From NCBI RefSeq assembly GCF_009928525.1, contig NZ_JAABOK010000002.1:310001-374000 (forward strand): a stretch of DNA of 64,000 bases, given 5' to 3'. Positions 1 to 7,956 of the stretch are shown piece after piece. Source of the stretch: Chitinophaga solisilvae. Lineage in GTDB: Bacteria > Bacteroidota > Bacteroidia > Chitinophagales > Chitinophagaceae. Position numbers and translations under genes: made by a program. Position 1 is the first letter of the stretch, and the number at the start of each line of letters is the position of its first letter. The notes beneath the pieces are model-generated. The model saw only the letters and a program-made list of their open reading frames with translations. It had not been told where the DNA came from and made no database searches.

Positions 1-441
1 ACATTTACCAACAGCCTGAATGCACGTTTCGAATTCAGGAAGAGCCGTTCACTCAGCCTCAGCCTGATCGACTACCAGCTGACAGAATTACGCTCCAGCG
101 AAATAGTAGTGGGCGCAGGTTACCGTGTACGCGGCCTGCAGCTGCCCTTCTCCTTCAGCAAAGACGGAGGCAAGCGCCTGCAGAACGACCTGAACTTCCG
201 GCTGGACCTGAGCTTCCGTGACGACAAAACCGCCAACAACAGGCTCGATGCCGATCTGGTTATCCCCACCAGTGGCCAGAAAGTAATAGGCATCGCCCCC
301 TCCATAGATTATGTTGTAAACAACCGCCTGAATCTGCGCTTCTTCTACGACCGCAGACAAACCATACCGGTTATTTCTACGGCATACCCGATAACGAATA
401 CCAGAGGAGGGATAACGTTTAGGTTTGTGTTGTCGCAGTAA
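1..441 (+). CDS. sprA: T9SS outer-membrane translocon SprA/Sov, C-terminal fragment
   Basis: The reading frame is open from base 1, so the gene begins outside the window; only the last 146 residues are here. The segment has alternating barrel-like strands and the family's C-terminal features: VVGAGYRV near the start, PTSGQK in the middle, and the ending ITFRFVLSQ. These match the end of SprA (Sov in Porphyromonas), the very large beta-barrel through which type IX substrates cross the outer membrane. The 110-residue version starting at an internal ATG is only part of the frame. A long palindrome follows 11 bases after the stop. Family assignment rests on remembered C-terminal sequence. Confidence 0.85.
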   Translation, partial: TFTNSLNARFEFRKSRSLSLSLIDYQLTELRSSEIVVGAGYRVRGLQLPFSFSKDGGKRLQNDLNFRLDLSFRDDKTANNRLDADLVIPTSGQKVIGIAPSIDYVVNNRLNLRFFYDRRQTIPVISTAYPITNTRGGITFRFVLSQ

Positions 442-452
442 GAATATGGTTG

Positions 453-576
453 TTAATTATGAATTACGAATGATGAATTGCGAGTGGACAGCGAAGATTT
501 AAGCGAAAGAGTTACCCCTGATCCGCTTAAATCTTCGCTGTCCATTCGCAATTCATCATTCGTAATTCGTAATTAA
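453..576. repeat. Intergenic palindrome E1 (heptamer family, simple)
   Basis: Arms 453-505 and 524-576 pair over 53 bases with two mismatches, both transitions; the loop is 18 bases. The outer arms carry AATTACG and AATTGCG units and the inner part is GCGAAGATTTAAGCG. It lies between two plus-strand genes, directly after sprA. See the findings for the whole family. Confidence 0.95.
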
Positions 577-589
577 TATCGTAGGTTTG
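559..589 (+). promoter_or_regulatory. Candidate promoter for the 612 gene
   Basis: A TAGGTTTG box at 582-589 fits the Bacteroidota -7 consensus TAnnTTTG. A TTCG at 559-562, inside the right arm of palindrome E1, sits exactly 19 bases upstream, where a TTTG -33 box is expected. Transcription would start near 595, which argues that translation starts at the ATG at 612 rather than the GTG at 594. Confidence 0.5.
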
Positions 590-611
590 TTCCGTGAAAT
601 ACTTCCTCGTC

Positions 612-965
612 ATGTGCATCTCCCTGGGTCTTTTGCTGCAGAACTTCAGCAAGAGCCTTATTGTGATGCAGTTTCAGGCGCAGCAGTCCTATATTGCAAA
701 GGTACTTTGTGAGAACAGGAGCAAGCCGGAAATGCATTGTAATGGTAAGTGCTATCTGAAAAAGAAGCTGGACCGGGATACCCGTCAGGAGAAAAACAGT
801 AACATGGGCAAAGAACGTTTTGAGGTAATGTTCGTGAATGCCATACCAACACTGCAGCTGGATGCTCCTGATGAAATGCTGCAGCACAGCAGCTTTTACT
901 GCAATCCTCTTATTGTTTCCCCTGTTTATTCCATCTTCCATCCGCCACAGCCGCAGGTTTGCTAA
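612..965 (+). CDS. Small Cys-containing secreted or membrane protein beside TonB receptor
   Basis: A 117-residue protein from ATG 612; a GTG at 594 would add six residues but is at the likely transcription start. The N-terminus is hydrophobic, like a signal peptide or anchor. The next part contains QQSYIAKVLCENRSKP followed by EMHCNGKCYLKKKL, giving three cysteines in a C-x9-C-x3-C pattern plus one histidine. I recall such short proteins directly upstream of TonB receptors in other Bacteroidota, without a proven function. The Cys/His cluster suggests metal (perhaps copper) binding; this is inference. It is followed after 78 bases by the receptor. Confidence 0.7.
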   Translation: MCISLGLLLQNFSKSLIVMQFQAQQSYIAKVLCENRSKPEMHCNGKCYLKKKLDRDTRQEKNSNMGKERFEVMFVNAIPTLQLDAPDEMLQHSSFYCNPLIVSPVYSIFHPPQPQVC

Positions 966-1043
966 ATACTGACCCTCCTCCTTTATTTTACTGACAAACC
1001 AACGTGCACTGCCACTGGCGGGCATGTAACTATTTATGACATT

Positions 1044-3329
1044 ATGAAACAATGTTGTTTACTCATCATTGCCTGTATTGTCGTGCAGATGAGTCATGCA
1101 CAACAGCTACAGGGACGGATAGCCGATGCACAAACGCGGGAAGCTCTGCCAGGAGTGAATATTAAGATGATACCGGATGGAAGTGGCTGTACAGCCAATG
1201 CGCAGGGGAAATTTTTCCTGCCTGTCCGGCGGCAGGCAGATTCATTGCAGTTATCCTTTATGGGATATGTAACCAGGAAGATGACGGTTACCGAAGCAGA
1301 ACACTTGTCTGTCATCTACCTGCAACCGGTATCTACCAACCTGAATGAAGTGATTGTTTCTTCATCAAGGGATAAACAATACCGGACGGAAGCGCCGGTA
1401 GCTATCAGCACTATTTCACCGCAGACACTGCAGGAAACCAAGGCTACCACGCTGGATAAAGTACTCAATAAGGTAAGCGGTGTATATATGGTGGATCTGG
1501 GCAATGAACAGCATACCATGGCCATCCGGCAGCCGATAGGATACAAGAGCCTGTTCCTCTACCTGGAAGATGGGATTCCGATCCGTACTACCGGTGATTT
1601 TAACCATAATGCGCTCATAGAAATCAATATGGCGGCACTGCGTAATATAGAGGTGATCCGTGGACCGGCCTCTTCCCTGTATGGCAGCGAAGCCGTAGGC
1701 GGCGCGGTGAATTTTATAACGGCTACGCCTACACTGGTGCCTACTGCCAAAGTACAACTGGAAGCCAGCAACTGGGGATACAAACGCACTGATTTCAGTG
1801 TGTCTGATACCAAAGGTAAAGCAGGATTTATCATCGGTGGGTATTACGCCAGTCAACAGAACGGTTACATGGATCACAGCGATTTTCATAAGCTGGCGCT
1901 GACTGCCCGGCTGGACTTACAGCTCAATGAAAAGAATAAATGGACGACTGCTGCCACCCTGATAAATTATAAAACAGATCAGACCGGCGGGCTGGACAGT
2001 ACCCATTTTTTTGCCAAAGACTACAGTAATTTTCAAACCTTCAGCTACAGGGAAGTAAAGGCATTGCGCATACGCAGTACCTGGGATCATACGTGGAATA
2101 GCAGTAACCATACGAGTTTTACGGGCTTCTTCCGTCATAGTGTTATCGGACAGAATCCCTTCTATGCTATTAAAAATATCCCCAACTCACTGAAGGCAAA
2201 AGGTGAAATCAATAGTGACGGATTTTATAGTTATGGTGTAATTATACAACATAAAAAACAGTTCAGGTGGTTGCAGTCATCACTGATAGCTGGTGTCAGC
2301 GCAGATTACAGTCCGGCTGACTATTTCTCCAACTTTATTGATATAGACAGGAATGCCGACGGTTATTATGTAGGTTACCGCGCCACTGATTCTGTGCTGA
2401 CAAGCTACAACGTAGGGTTGATGAATACAGCAGCCTATACGCAGTTTTCCTTTACGCCGGTAGCCGATATGCGGGTGGTAGCGGCATTGCGCTATGACCG
2501 TATGGATTATAATTTCGATAATCACCTGCCTCCCTCTGCATTTACAGGCGCTCCCAGCGAACGGAATAATTTTAATGCATTGACCCCCAAGCTGGGTGTG
2601 ACATATAACCTGCGACAGCAGCGTGGGGTGTATGTTAATTACAGCAGAGGTTTTGCGCCGCCCAATATCTCCGAGTTATATCGTGGGGTGAAGACACCGG
2701 TGCTGAAACCGGCGACCTATGATAACTATGAAGCCGGCGGCTGGCTGGAATTTGCCCGACACAAAGGCTACCTGGATGTTAGTGTGTATCAGATGAAAGG
2801 ATCGAATGAAATAGTAAGTGTGCGTAATGCCGACGGATCTTACGAGAACCGTAATGCCGGCGCTACCACCCATCAGGGGATTGAATGGAATGGGCGGTAT
2901 ACGCCATGGCGCAGCCTCTTTTTCCGGAGCAGCGGTACTTTCGCCAGGCATATCTTCAACGCCTATACGGAGAATGGAAAAATATATGATAACAATGAGA
3001 TGAATGGGGCGCCCCGCTGGATTACCAATACTGAGGTAACCTGGAAACCCGCGTTGCTTAATGGTTTGCGCCTGGGCCTGGAGTGGCAGCATGTAGGCAG
3101 CTATTTTATGGATGCCGCCAACACTGCGAAATACGGAGGATATGAACTGTTCAATATACGCGCAGGGTATCAGTGGAAAGGGCTGGAATGCTGGGTAAAC
3201 TGTATGAATGCAGGGGACAGATTGTATGCCACCACAGCAGAGAAGACGGCTTACGGAAAAAGTTACCGTGTTGGGCCCAGACAAACTTTTAATATAGGCG
3301 TTGCATATACATTCACCGGAAAAAAATAA
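1044..3329 (+). CDS. TonB-dependent outer-membrane receptor
   Basis: A 761-residue outer-membrane receptor for energised uptake. Residues 1-19 are a signal peptide ending SHA. Residues about 22-105 form a carboxypeptidase-regulatory-like beta domain typical of Bacteroidota receptors. The plug domain follows at about 115-225, including IEVIRGPASSLYGSEAVGGAVNF, a classic plug motif (shown here as separate pieces: VIRGPASSLYGS and EAVGGAVNF). The rest is a 22-strand barrel ending in a terminal aromatic-rich strand (VAYTFTGKK). It is shorter than SusC proteins and has no SusD partner, so a small ligand such as a metal chelate or siderophore is more likely than a glycan. The next gene starts only 5 bases after its stop, so the two are probably co-transcribed. 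Confidence 0.9.
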   Translation: MKQCCLLIIACIVVQMSHAQQLQGRIADAQTREALPGVNIKMIPDGSGCTANAQGKFFLPVRRQADSLQLSFMGYVTRKMTVTEAEHLSVIYLQPVSTNLNEVIVSSSRDKQYRTEAPVAISTISPQTLQETKATTLDKVLNKVSGVYMVDLGNEQHTMAIRQPIGYKSLFLYLEDGIPIRTTGDFNHNALIEINMAALRNIEVIRGPASSLYGSEAVGGAVNFITATPTLVPTAKVQLEASNWGYKRTDFSVSDTKGKAGFIIGGYYASQQNGYMDHSDFHKLALTARLDLQLNEKNKWTTAATLINYKTDQTGGLDSTHFFAKDYSNFQTFSYREVKALRIRSTWDHTWNSSNHTSFTGFFRHSVIGQNPFYAIKNIPNSLKAKGEINSDGFYSYGVIIQHKKQFRWLQSSLIAGVSADYSPADYFSNFIDIDRNADGYYVGYRATDSVLTSYNVGLMNTAAYTQFSFTPVADMRVVAALRYDRMDYNFDNHLPPSAFTGAPSERNNFNALTPKLGVTYNLRQQRGVYVNYSRGFAPPNISELYRGVKTPVLKPATYDNYEAGGWLEFARHKGYLDVSVYQMKGSNEIVSVRNADGSYENRNAGATTHQGIEWNGRYTPWRSLFFRSSGTFARHIFNAYTENGKIYDNNEMNGAPRWITNTEVTWKPALLNGLRLGLEWQHVGSYFMDAANTAKYGGYELFNIRAGYQWKGLECWVNCMNAGDRLYATTAEKTAYGKSYRVGPRQTFNIGVAYTFTGKK

Positions 3330-3334
3330 CAGGA

Positions 3335-4540
3335 ATGAAGCAGGGAATAATTTTACTGATGATAGCAGGACTGTTGTCCTGCGGACTTAACAGGAAGACG
3401 ACAAAGGAAGATGCACTGGTATTATCGCATCCCGGCGCGATAGCTTCCTGTCCTTATATTACCCGCGATACTAAAGGGAATATAGTCGTGAGCTGGGTGG
3501 AAAATGACAGTGCCGCAACTACCGGTGTAATGTATTATGCGGTATCTAACGATGACGGATATACGTTTTTGGATCCTGTAAAAATTCCCGTAACGGCCGG
3601 TGTGTATCCTCATGCGGAGAACCTGCCTAAGCTGCTCTATAAACCTGACGGCAGCATGGTAGTGATGTTTGGCGTAGAGCAGCATGACGCGCGGAATAAA
3701 TACGCCGGGAAAGTAATGTATGCCTTATCACCGGATAACGGCCGTACATGGGAGGCAGCGCAGCCGCTGGTAACAGATACGGCTGGTTACGATCAGCGAT
3801 ATTTTGATATGGCGCTGCTTCCTGACGGGGAGGCGGCAGCCATCTGGCTGGATAACCGTAAAGATACCAGGGCAGAAGGCTCTACGCTGTATTTTGCCAC
3901 TACGGCCGGCGCTAAAGGGTTTCAGTCAGCCCGGCCGGTAGCGCAGACGGTTTGCCAGTGCTGCCGTACGCGCTTGTATGTAGCAGCCAATGGTGATATT
4001 CACCTCGCTTACCGGGATATTATCAATGACTCCATCAGGGATATGGTGCATCAGCTATCTACCGACAGAGGCAGCACCTTTTCTGTTCCTGTGCGTATCA
4101 GTGCCGACAACTGGGTCATTAACGGCTGCCCGCATACCGGTCCGGCTCTCACGGCCAACAGCCATGGGCTTCATACCGCCTGGTTCACCATGGGGGGCGG
4201 ACAGGGAGTCTTTTACGCTACATCGGCTGATAACGGCAACACCTATACGCAGAAGGAATCTCTCAGTAAGGCGCCCATGGCCAAGCACCCGCAGATTGTT
4301 ACCACGCAGCAGGATGGTATAGCTATTGTCTGGGATGAGCCGGTAAAATGGAAAGGCGAGTTCGGCAGCAGAATAGGACTTTGCCATAAGGCGCCCGACG
4401 GAAAAACGATCTCCACCAGGTGGATCACGGCAGATAGTTTACATGCCGGTTATCCGGTAATAGGAACTGTTCCGGGAAAGCAGGTGGTAGTAGGGTACAG
4501 GTTAGGGGAAGAAGTGGTGGTGAAGAAACTAAATCTTTGA
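3335..4540 (+). CDS. Sialidase-fold (Asp-box) lipoprotein with CQCC motif
   Basis: A 401-residue lipoprotein: the N-terminus has a lipobox (LLSC, lipidated Cys16). Four Asp-box motifs of the form S-x-D-x-G-x-T-aromatic are visible (SNDDGYTF, SPDNGRTW, STDRGSTF, SADNGNTY), so the fold is a sialidase-like beta-propeller. The arginine triad and catalytic Asp/Tyr of true sialidases were not identified, so exo-sialidase activity should not be assumed. CQCC at residues 207-210, plus other Cys residues (ASCPY, NGCPH), is unusual for an exported beta-propeller and suggests metal or disulfide chemistry. Tight linkage to the TonB receptor suggests a surface or periplasmic partner in the same uptake process (inference). 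Confidence 0.75.
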   Translation: MKQGIILLMIAGLLSCGLNRKTTKEDALVLSHPGAIASCPYITRDTKGNIVVSWVENDSAATTGVMYYAVSNDDGYTFLDPVKIPVTAGVYPHAENLPKLLYKPDGSMVVMFGVEQHDARNKYAGKVMYALSPDNGRTWEAAQPLVTDTAGYDQRYFDMALLPDGEAAAIWLDNRKDTRAEGSTLYFATTAGAKGFQSARPVAQTVCQCCRTRLYVAANGDIHLAYRDIINDSIRDMVHQLSTDRGSTFSVPVRISADNWVINGCPHTGPALTANSHGLHTAWFTMGGGQGVFYATSADNGNTYTQKESLSKAPMAKHPQIVTTQQDGIAIVWDEPVKWKGEFGSRIGLCHKAPDGKTISTRWITADSLHAGYPVIGTVPGKQVVVGYRLGEEVVVKKLNL

Positions 4541-4542
4541 AA

Positions 4543-4665
4543 AATTATGAATTAAGAATTAGGAATGATGAGTTATCGCGGGGATTAATGTGGATAATAA
4601 ATGCATTTTTCGCTTTGATCTTCGTGTTAACTCATCATTCCTGATTCCTAATTCACAATTAATAA
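4543..4665. repeat. Intergenic palindrome E2 (degenerate heptamer family)
   Basis: Left arm units such as ATTATGAATTAAGAATT and GATGAGTTA pair with a right arm ending in TAACTCATCATTCCTGATTCC and AATTCACAATTAAT. The match is imperfect and the core is decayed (TTCGCTTTGATCTTCG on the right only). It separates convergent genes. Confidence 0.75.
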
Positions 4666-4671
4666 TGTAAC

Positions 4672-4833
4672 TCAGCTGTAGCCAAGAGAATAACCCGCCT
4701 GGCTGCTCCAGTCTTTACGCGATGCCCAGCGGCCATAGTTGCCTCTGCGGGACCCGCCGAAATAAATGCGCCACTGTTCTTTCCACCGGGGATAGTACAG
4801 TCGCAAGACGTACATAGTTAAAAATGTAAGCAT
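4672..4833 (-). CDS. Hypothetical 53-residue protein
   Basis: An open frame on the minus strand from ATG (complement of 4831-4833) to TGA (complement of 4672-4674). It begins MLTFLTMYVLRLYYPRWKEQ and ends SSQAGYSLGYS; the middle is rich in Arg, Trp, Tyr and Gly. Codon use resembles the neighbours (GGC, CGC, CAG, CTG). It ends right beside palindrome E2, as many real genes do here. No family was recognised. Evidence is codon use and placement only. Confidence 0.4.
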   Translation of the reverse strand: MLTFLTMYVLRLYYPRWKEQWRIYFGGSRRGNYGRWASRKDWSSQAGYSLGYS

Positions 4834-4990
4834 AGGGATATGGTTTTCAGTAAATGGATAGTCAGTCTTAGTTCAGTCTATTGGCATTCTTAAACTTTTC
4901 TGCATAACAGGGAACGTTAGGCAAAAAAATAACATATTAGTGGTTTCAAATATAGAATAAAAACTTTAACTATGCAGTCACATGTAAGTG

Positions 4991-5746
4991 TTAATTTTTA
5001 TCGATGTAATAGGCGTTGGCCTGTTGCAGCGGTGTTACTACCAGGTCGTTGATACATACATGCGGCGGCAGGGTGGTGCAGTAGTACACTACATCGGCTA
5101 CGTCCTGGGCGCTGAGCGGAATGAATCCGTTGTATACATCTTTGGCTTTTTGTTCATCCCCCTTAAAGCGTACCAGTGAAAACTCCGTTTCGGCAGCGCC
5201 GGGGTGAACGGCGGTAACTTTGATCCGGTAGGGCAGCAGGTCAATGCGCATACCCTGGGAAATGGCATCTACAGCGGCTTTGGAAGCACAGTAGACATTC
5301 CCTTTGGCATATACATGTTTGGCGGCGGTAGAACCGATATTGATGATATGACCGGTAGTGCGGGCGCGCATCCAGGGAATAACGGTGCGGGAAACATATA
5401 GCAGCCCCTTTACATTGGTGTCTATCATGGCATCCCAGTCGCTGATACTGCCTTCATCGATAGTACTTAACCCGGCAGCCAGTCCGGCATTATTAACCAG
5501 TATATCTACGGCTTTCCACTCTTCCGGAATGTTACCCAACACTGCGGCGACCTCTTTTTCATCTCTTACATCAAAATTAAGTGGCAGTACATTGGCGCCA
5601 AATTCCTGTGTCAGCTGTGTCTGCAGCGCTTCCAGCCTGTCTTTCCGGCGGCCGGTGATAATAACGTCAAATCCTTTTGCGGCGAATGTTTCTGCACATG
5701 CCTGGCCAAAACCGGCAGTAGCGCCTGTAATTAGAACTATACCCAT
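4991..5746 (-). CDS. SDR-family oxidoreductase (YdfG-like)
   Basis: A 251-residue short-chain dehydrogenase. The frame extends 21 residues further upstream (to 5809), but the fold begins at MGIVLITGATAGFG, so the ATG at 5746 is preferred. Visible features: the nucleotide-binding TGATAGFG, an Arg pair after beta-2 (TGRRKDR) typical of NADP(H) preference, NNAGLAAGL, and the catalytic Ser (INIGST) and Tyr-x3-Lys (YCASK). The set resembles YdfG-type 3-hydroxy acid / serine dehydrogenases. Substrate cannot be read from the sequence. Confidence 0.85.
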   Translation of the reverse strand: MGIVLITGATAGFGQACAETFAAKGFDVIITGRRKDRLEALQTQLTQEFGANVLPLNFDVRDEKEVAAVLGNIPEEWKAVDILVNNAGLAAGLSTIDEGSISDWDAMIDTNVKGLLYVSRTVIPWMRARTTGHIINIGSTAAKHVYAKGNVYCASKAAVDAISQGMRIDLLPYRIKVTAVHPGAAETEFSLVRFKGDEQKAKDVYNGFIPLSAQDVADVVYYCTTLPPHVCINDLVVTPLQQANAYYIDKN

Positions 5747-5855
5747 GAGAAGAAGATTATGTGCGCCAGTCTGCGCAAACAGACCCGGCTGCAGTTTGGA
5801 ATGATGCAAAATTAAACAGGTTAATTGGAAATAGCGTTGTACTTTATTAACTATC

Positions 5856-7778
5856 TTATCGTATAAGCGTGACCGTACCCTTTTTCTGGATATCCTTTCC
5901 GGAGAGGTCGGTACCCTGCAGTATCCAGAGGTAGGTATCCACGGGGGCGGGCATACCTTTGACAGTACCGTCCCATCCGTTTCTGAAGTCCGTGGAAGAA
6001 TAGATTTCCTGTCCCCAGCGGTTGAAAATCCGGAAGTACCTGTAATATACTATGCCAACAGGAATAAACCGGAAGCGGTCGTTCTGTCCGTCGCCGTTAG
6101 GTGTAAAGGCAGTAGGGATATAGATATCTGGACCTTTGTAGTATTTCACCCGGATGCTGTCATAACTGAAGCACCCTTCCCGGTTGGCAACGCGGAGGGT
6201 AAAGGTAATATCCCGGTTGTAGTTCAGCACCGGGTTGGCAATAGTGGGATCGCTAAGTCCGGTGGAAGGCTGCCAGGAGTAAATGTCTCCGCCGCTGCCA
6301 TTCATCGTCATCAGTTGCCCCCTGGCCAGGATGGTATCATTACCGGCGAACGGGATGATTTCGTATATCCGTATATTTTTGGTGACCGTTTTCTCACATT
6401 GTTTGTCTGTCTGTAATGTCAGCGAAATCGTATATACATCACCTTTAGGAAAGCGGTAGGTGGCGTTCCGCCCGGTCAGCCGTATGGAATTATTTATTCC
6501 AAGGTCCCAGATCCGGCTGGTAATTTTTCCGTACCGGTAAGTGGAAGTATCTTCAAAGCTGATAGGATCTCCCTTACACATGCCGGTGCTGGTAAAGCCG
6601 GCCCGCAGCCCGGGATAGTTGCGGACTTCACCGGTGATGCTGTCACGGCAGGTAAGATAACGGTTTACCACCAGTTTCACTTTATACACACCTGTATCCG
6701 GATACTGATGAAAGAAGATGCTTTTACTGTCGGTAGTAGTATCCGTACCATCGCCGAAATCCCAGTAGTAGGTAGACGTAAATCCGGATACACTGTAGTT
6801 GGGCATAGCCACCTGCAGTTCAGGTGACTCCGAGCAATTGCTCAGTACCGGCGGGAATCCTGCAGCGATCTTTGTCTGGCAATCAAAAACAGTCAGCAGA
6901 ATATCCTTGCTGTGTGTACCCAGTAGTCTTTTCGTGACGCGATCATATTCATTCACGCAAACCGTGATTACATACTTTCCCGGCCTGTCAGGTGTACAAG
7001 TAATCAACCCTGCTGCAGAAACAGCAATAACAGGACTGCCCCCCATAGGATTACTGCCGGAGTAGGGAGGGATGTACCTCACTGTTTTATCGTACGGCGG
7101 CGGGGTGGCAGAATTGGTTTCATTGGCGATAGTGCCGTCTGTCAGCGCAGAGCAGAGGTTATAGGTAAGGCTGTCTCCATCTTCATCAAATGCGGCATAA
7201 TCAACGGTGAAAGGAATTTTATTGCAGATAACAATGGCAGTATCCTTGTTGAAGTAGGCGCTGTTATTATTGGGTCTTGATTCTGTACCGGGAATAACGG
7301 TGTAATAAGTAGAGCCTTCATGTTCAGAGTCGTAGATATTAGCGAGCTTTTCACCGCGGCAGCAGCGTTGCGAAGCAACGTAATAACCGCCGGGAGCGGG
7401 CGCCAGCTCTATAACAGCATTATAGAAAGCTACATCCAGGTGTTGCGCCTGCGGAGAAAGGCAGGGATTTTTAAGCGTATCTATGAGGGGAACAACGCGG
7501 TTGATATACAGGTAAACAGATGCCAGTACTTTCTCTCCATTGGGTCTGTAAACATTTGCGACAACCGGATTTTCGAACCTGTCGATGCAACCTTGCCTGT
7601 CGCCGCAGGAGAAATCTGCGTCGCGATATAATTTGAGGGTAATGAGATAACGGTAGCGTGTATTATCTCCGTTCATTCCTAATGTCTTATAATAAATTTC
7701 GCCACCTATGATATGGTATCCTGCGGCTATCAGATGGAGCAAACAGCAGCACAACACCAGTAGTATGACTCTCTTCAT
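5856..7778 (-). CDS. PKD-domain cell-surface protein with T9SS type B (CHU_C) sorting domain
   Basis: A 640-residue secreted protein. A signal peptide (to about residue 20) precedes a conserved N-terminal region starting YHIIGGEIYYK, shared with the next gene. PKD-type beta-sandwich repeats lie in the middle (YYWDFGDGTDTT, and a second around SRIWDLGIN). The last 85 or so residues are the CHU_C domain (TAFTPNGDGQNDRF, IFNRWGQEIY, GWDGTVKG, KKGTVTLIR), which directs export through the type IX system. Likely an adhesin or matrix-like surface protein. It is the downstream member of a tandem paralogous pair, separated by palindrome E3. Confidence 0.88.
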   Translation of the reverse strand: MKRVILLVLCCCLLHLIAAGYHIIGGEIYYKTLGMNGDNTRYRYLITLKLYRDADFSCGDRQGCIDRFENPVVANVYRPNGEKVLASVYLYINRVVPLIDTLKNPCLSPQAQHLDVAFYNAVIELAPAPGGYYVASQRCCRGEKLANIYDSEHEGSTYYTVIPGTESRPNNNSAYFNKDTAIVICNKIPFTVDYAAFDEDGDSLTYNLCSALTDGTIANETNSATPPPYDKTVRYIPPYSGSNPMGGSPVIAVSAAGLITCTPDRPGKYVITVCVNEYDRVTKRLLGTHSKDILLTVFDCQTKIAAGFPPVLSNCSESPELQVAMPNYSVSGFTSTYYWDFGDGTDTTTDSKSIFFHQYPDTGVYKVKLVVNRYLTCRDSITGEVRNYPGLRAGFTSTGMCKGDPISFEDTSTYRYGKITSRIWDLGINNSIRLTGRNATYRFPKGDVYTISLTLQTDKQCEKTVTKNIRIYEIIPFAGNDTILARGQLMTMNGSGGDIYSWQPSTGLSDPTIANPVLNYNRDITFTLRVANREGCFSYDSIRVKYYKGPDIYIPTAFTPNGDGQNDRFRFIPVGIVYYRYFRIFNRWGQEIYSSTDFRNGWDGTVKGMPAPVDTYLWILQGTDLSGKDIQKKGTVTLIR

Positions 7779-7826
7779 AATTTGGGGAAACTGCTATCTG
7801 AATTTAACAAAAAAAGAGTTCATTTG

Positions 7827-7950
7827 GTTATTTTATTATTTGAGATTTGGTTATTTAAATGCAGCGAAGATCCCAGCGAAAATTTGCGGATAAATCTCCG
7901 CTAAAATCTTCACTGCATTTAAATAACCAAATCTCAAATAATAAAATAAC
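7827..7950. repeat. Intergenic palindrome E3 (TTATTTGAGATTT family with GCGAAGAT core)
   Basis: Arms 7827-7878 and about 7899-7950 pair closely. Outer arms use ATTATTTGAGATTT and GGTTATTTAAAT; the inner part is GCAGCGAAGAT, the core of the heptamer family. One C/T difference between arms (GCAGCGAAG versus GCAGTGAAG). It lies between two co-directional minus-strand genes. Confidence 0.93.
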
Positions 7951-7956
7951 TACATG

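Noticed and set aside
3335..4540. True exo-alpha-sialidase
   Set aside because: Asp-boxes only prove the propeller fold. The arginine triad and catalytic residues were not found and the Cys cluster is unusual.
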